From: Molanna angustata
Taxonomy: Eukaryota > Arthropoda > Insecta > Trichoptera > Molannidae
Assembly: GCA_963576475.1 (NCBI GenBank)
Contig: OY754980.1
Coordinates: 28,633,486 to 28,697,485 of the forward strand
Length of the DNA: 64,000 nt
Direction of reading: 5' to 3'
Shown here: positions 62,641-64,000 of the stretch, one piece after another
Position numbering within the stretch: position 1 is the first letter of the stretch
Layout of the letters: each line of letters opens with the position of its first letter
Position numbers and translations under genes: made by a program
The notes under the pieces: generated by a model
What the model saw: the letters and a program-made list of their open reading frames with translations, nothing else
Told to the model about the DNA's origin: nothing
Databases searched by the model: none

Positions 62641-63105
62641 AATATGCTTCCAAAATATATGCAGAAAAATATATTATTCAATGCCAATGTTCGCACTTAC
62701 CCAAAATGAGAGGATGTCAGGATTTTAGACTTCCAAAAACGAGATTAACAAGTAAACAAAATTGTTTATACCATAAAGGTCTTAAAATATATAATAGTTT
62801 GCCACCAAACATAAAAGAAACCACAAGTCTTGCCACCTTTCGTAGGCTAGGTGCTGAACACATAGTTAAAAAATATTAATGTTCTCCATACTTTTACATG
62901 TTTTAATAATTTAGTGTCATACTCTGTACCATAATTTATTATTGTATCAAAAAAAAAAATTATATACCTACTTTTTGTTTACACTAAATGTATTAATTTT
63001 GTATTTTTTACGTCTAAATAAAAGTTACTTACTACTACTATTACTAGTGTGGTTGACTGCTATAAATTGCCTACAGGCAATAAACCAGCCACATTATGCA
63101 AAAAA
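62641..63105 (+). pseudogene. Jockey-like LINE C-terminus with hairpin 3' tail
   Basis: The frame reads NANVRTYPKMRGCQDFRLPK, then QNCLYHKGLKIYNSLPPNIK and ATFRRLGAEHIVKKY before the stop at 62877-62879. This is the standard Jockey C-terminus ('G..I.N.LP..IK......F...L'). The 3' UTR has (TAC)n near 63030 and ends in 'ataaattgcctacaggcaataaac' at about 63061-63084, the same hairpin tail as other copies. Confidence 0.7.
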
Positions 63106-63109
63106 AATT

Positions 63110-63950
63110 GCATAATAAAAGTATTTTACAATAGGTGAACTAAAAACACGAACCCTCTCAAAAAATTACTCTTGATAAGGTTCATGCTTTGAAATGATTA
63201 TTCACATAAAAATTTAGACTCAAATGAAAAAACGGCCCAAGAGCCACATTTGAAGAAAGACGACTACATTAGGTGTGCAAAATAATCCACTAAATCCTCT
63301 GCTACCGAATCCAAACATCCGTTAAATTCCTATTGATTAAAATTGAGTATTTAAATGTATTTTTCTGACAGAACTTTTCTTAGCCATTCCTTACAACTTC
63401 AACTCTTATGGTCGTATTACGGGAGTATTTCAGAATATTGTAAGAAAATTTTGAGGTCCCGTAAGCAGTATTCTCGCAGTACGGGACCTTACCTTTTTCT
63501 CAAACAACTCTTGTAATACAAACCTTGGACTAAAAATTTCAAAGTGAATGAATAACACCAAAATCAATTCATCTAAAAAATGTATTTGAATATATGATAC
63601 AAATGCATATTTATATAAAAATACAATAATTAATCTATAAATGCATAGTATATACTGTATATGGTACATAGATATAAAAAAAATTAATAATTAACACTAA
63701 AATTAACTGTGTCTCGGACAACACACTGCAAAAGATCTAAAAGCTCCAAAAGAAATAGAAAATATTTTGTAGATAGGTTAGTGAATAAAAAAAATAAGTA
63801 GGCATAAAGTTTGAAGTTTTCAAAAAGTTAAGTTTCCTAAGATGAAATTCATGCAATAGAAACCATTTCTGTCATTTCTTGTACGTTTCATAAATATATG
63901 GATTCAGTGCACAAAGCCTCATGTTTACACAAAAACTTAAAATTAAGACT
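63110..63950. other. gap: AT-rich, nothing firm
   Basis: A minus-strand donor-like GAGAAAAAG|GTAAGG lies near 63490, but no exon could be supported. Confidence 0.3.
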
Positions 63951-63954
63951 GTTG

Positions 63955-64000
63955 ACTAGGAGGCCCGACCCCAGATGATAGAGGGGCAGGAATGATGATG
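63955..64000 (+). repeat. LINE 3' end with (ATG)n, cut by window edge
   Basis: 'aggaggcccgaccccagatg..gaggggcaggaatgatgatg' resembles the 'RPDP...' end and ATG-repeat tail of the LINE at 53210-53652. It is too short for more. Confidence 0.35.

Overview
This is a window of AT-rich eukaryotic nuclear DNA, almost certainly from an insect. The evidence is a spliced Rab1 gene with GT-AG introns, a BEL/Pao retrotransposon primed by an insect-type tRNA-Tyr, several tRNA-derived SINE families, Jockey/CR1- and RTE-like LINE remnants, and a long AT-rich satellite. I cannot fix the order (Lepidoptera or Hemiptera are possible) from sequence alone. Host coding content is very low; most recognisable sequence is repeats.

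Layout. 1-6.6 kb: SINE, LINE and MITE remnants. 6.6-11.27 kb: a satellite array of 33 tandem units of 142/138 bp. 11.5-19.5 kb: LINE 3' ends (one split by a hAT-like MITE), dispersed repeats and SINEs. 19.99-20.2 kb: a possible minus-strand non-coding first exon with an RFX X-box-like motif. 20.4-25.9 kb: LINE remnants, a foldback insertion and a MITE. 26.4-29.94 kb (minus): a three-exon gene, assembled here from splice sites, for a 109-residue secreted protein with 12 cysteines after the signal peptide and a C-terminal CCC. 31-33.8 kb: MITEs and a CpG-rich island. 34.418-42.666 kb: a young BEL/Pao LTR retrotransposon with apparently identical 259-bp LTRs and a 5-bp target duplication. A 5'-truncated LINE with an uninterrupted A133 tail sits inside its gag, and pol carries one nonsense codon.

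43.166-52.902 kb (plus): the Rab1 small GTPase gene, four coding exons, 204 residues, complete from MNPEY to the prenylated CC. Its putative promoter lies directly against the 3' LTR of the BEL/Pao element. Its introns hold a 12-bp-TSD foldback-family insertion, a TTAA-flanked TIR element, a 112-bp x 4 minisatellite, a foldback MITE and SINEs. 53-64 kb: LINE remnants, a pogo-like MITE, a 1.1-kb TIR element, three different SINEs in 0.73 kb at 58 kb, one weak candidate exon at 60.9 kb, and AT-rich sequence with little else.

The two confident host genes both relate to secretion: Rab1 acts in ER-to-Golgi traffic, and the small cysteine-rich protein is predicted to be a secretory cargo. Nothing in the sequence links them functionally. 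All calls come from reading the sequence; no database search was run.
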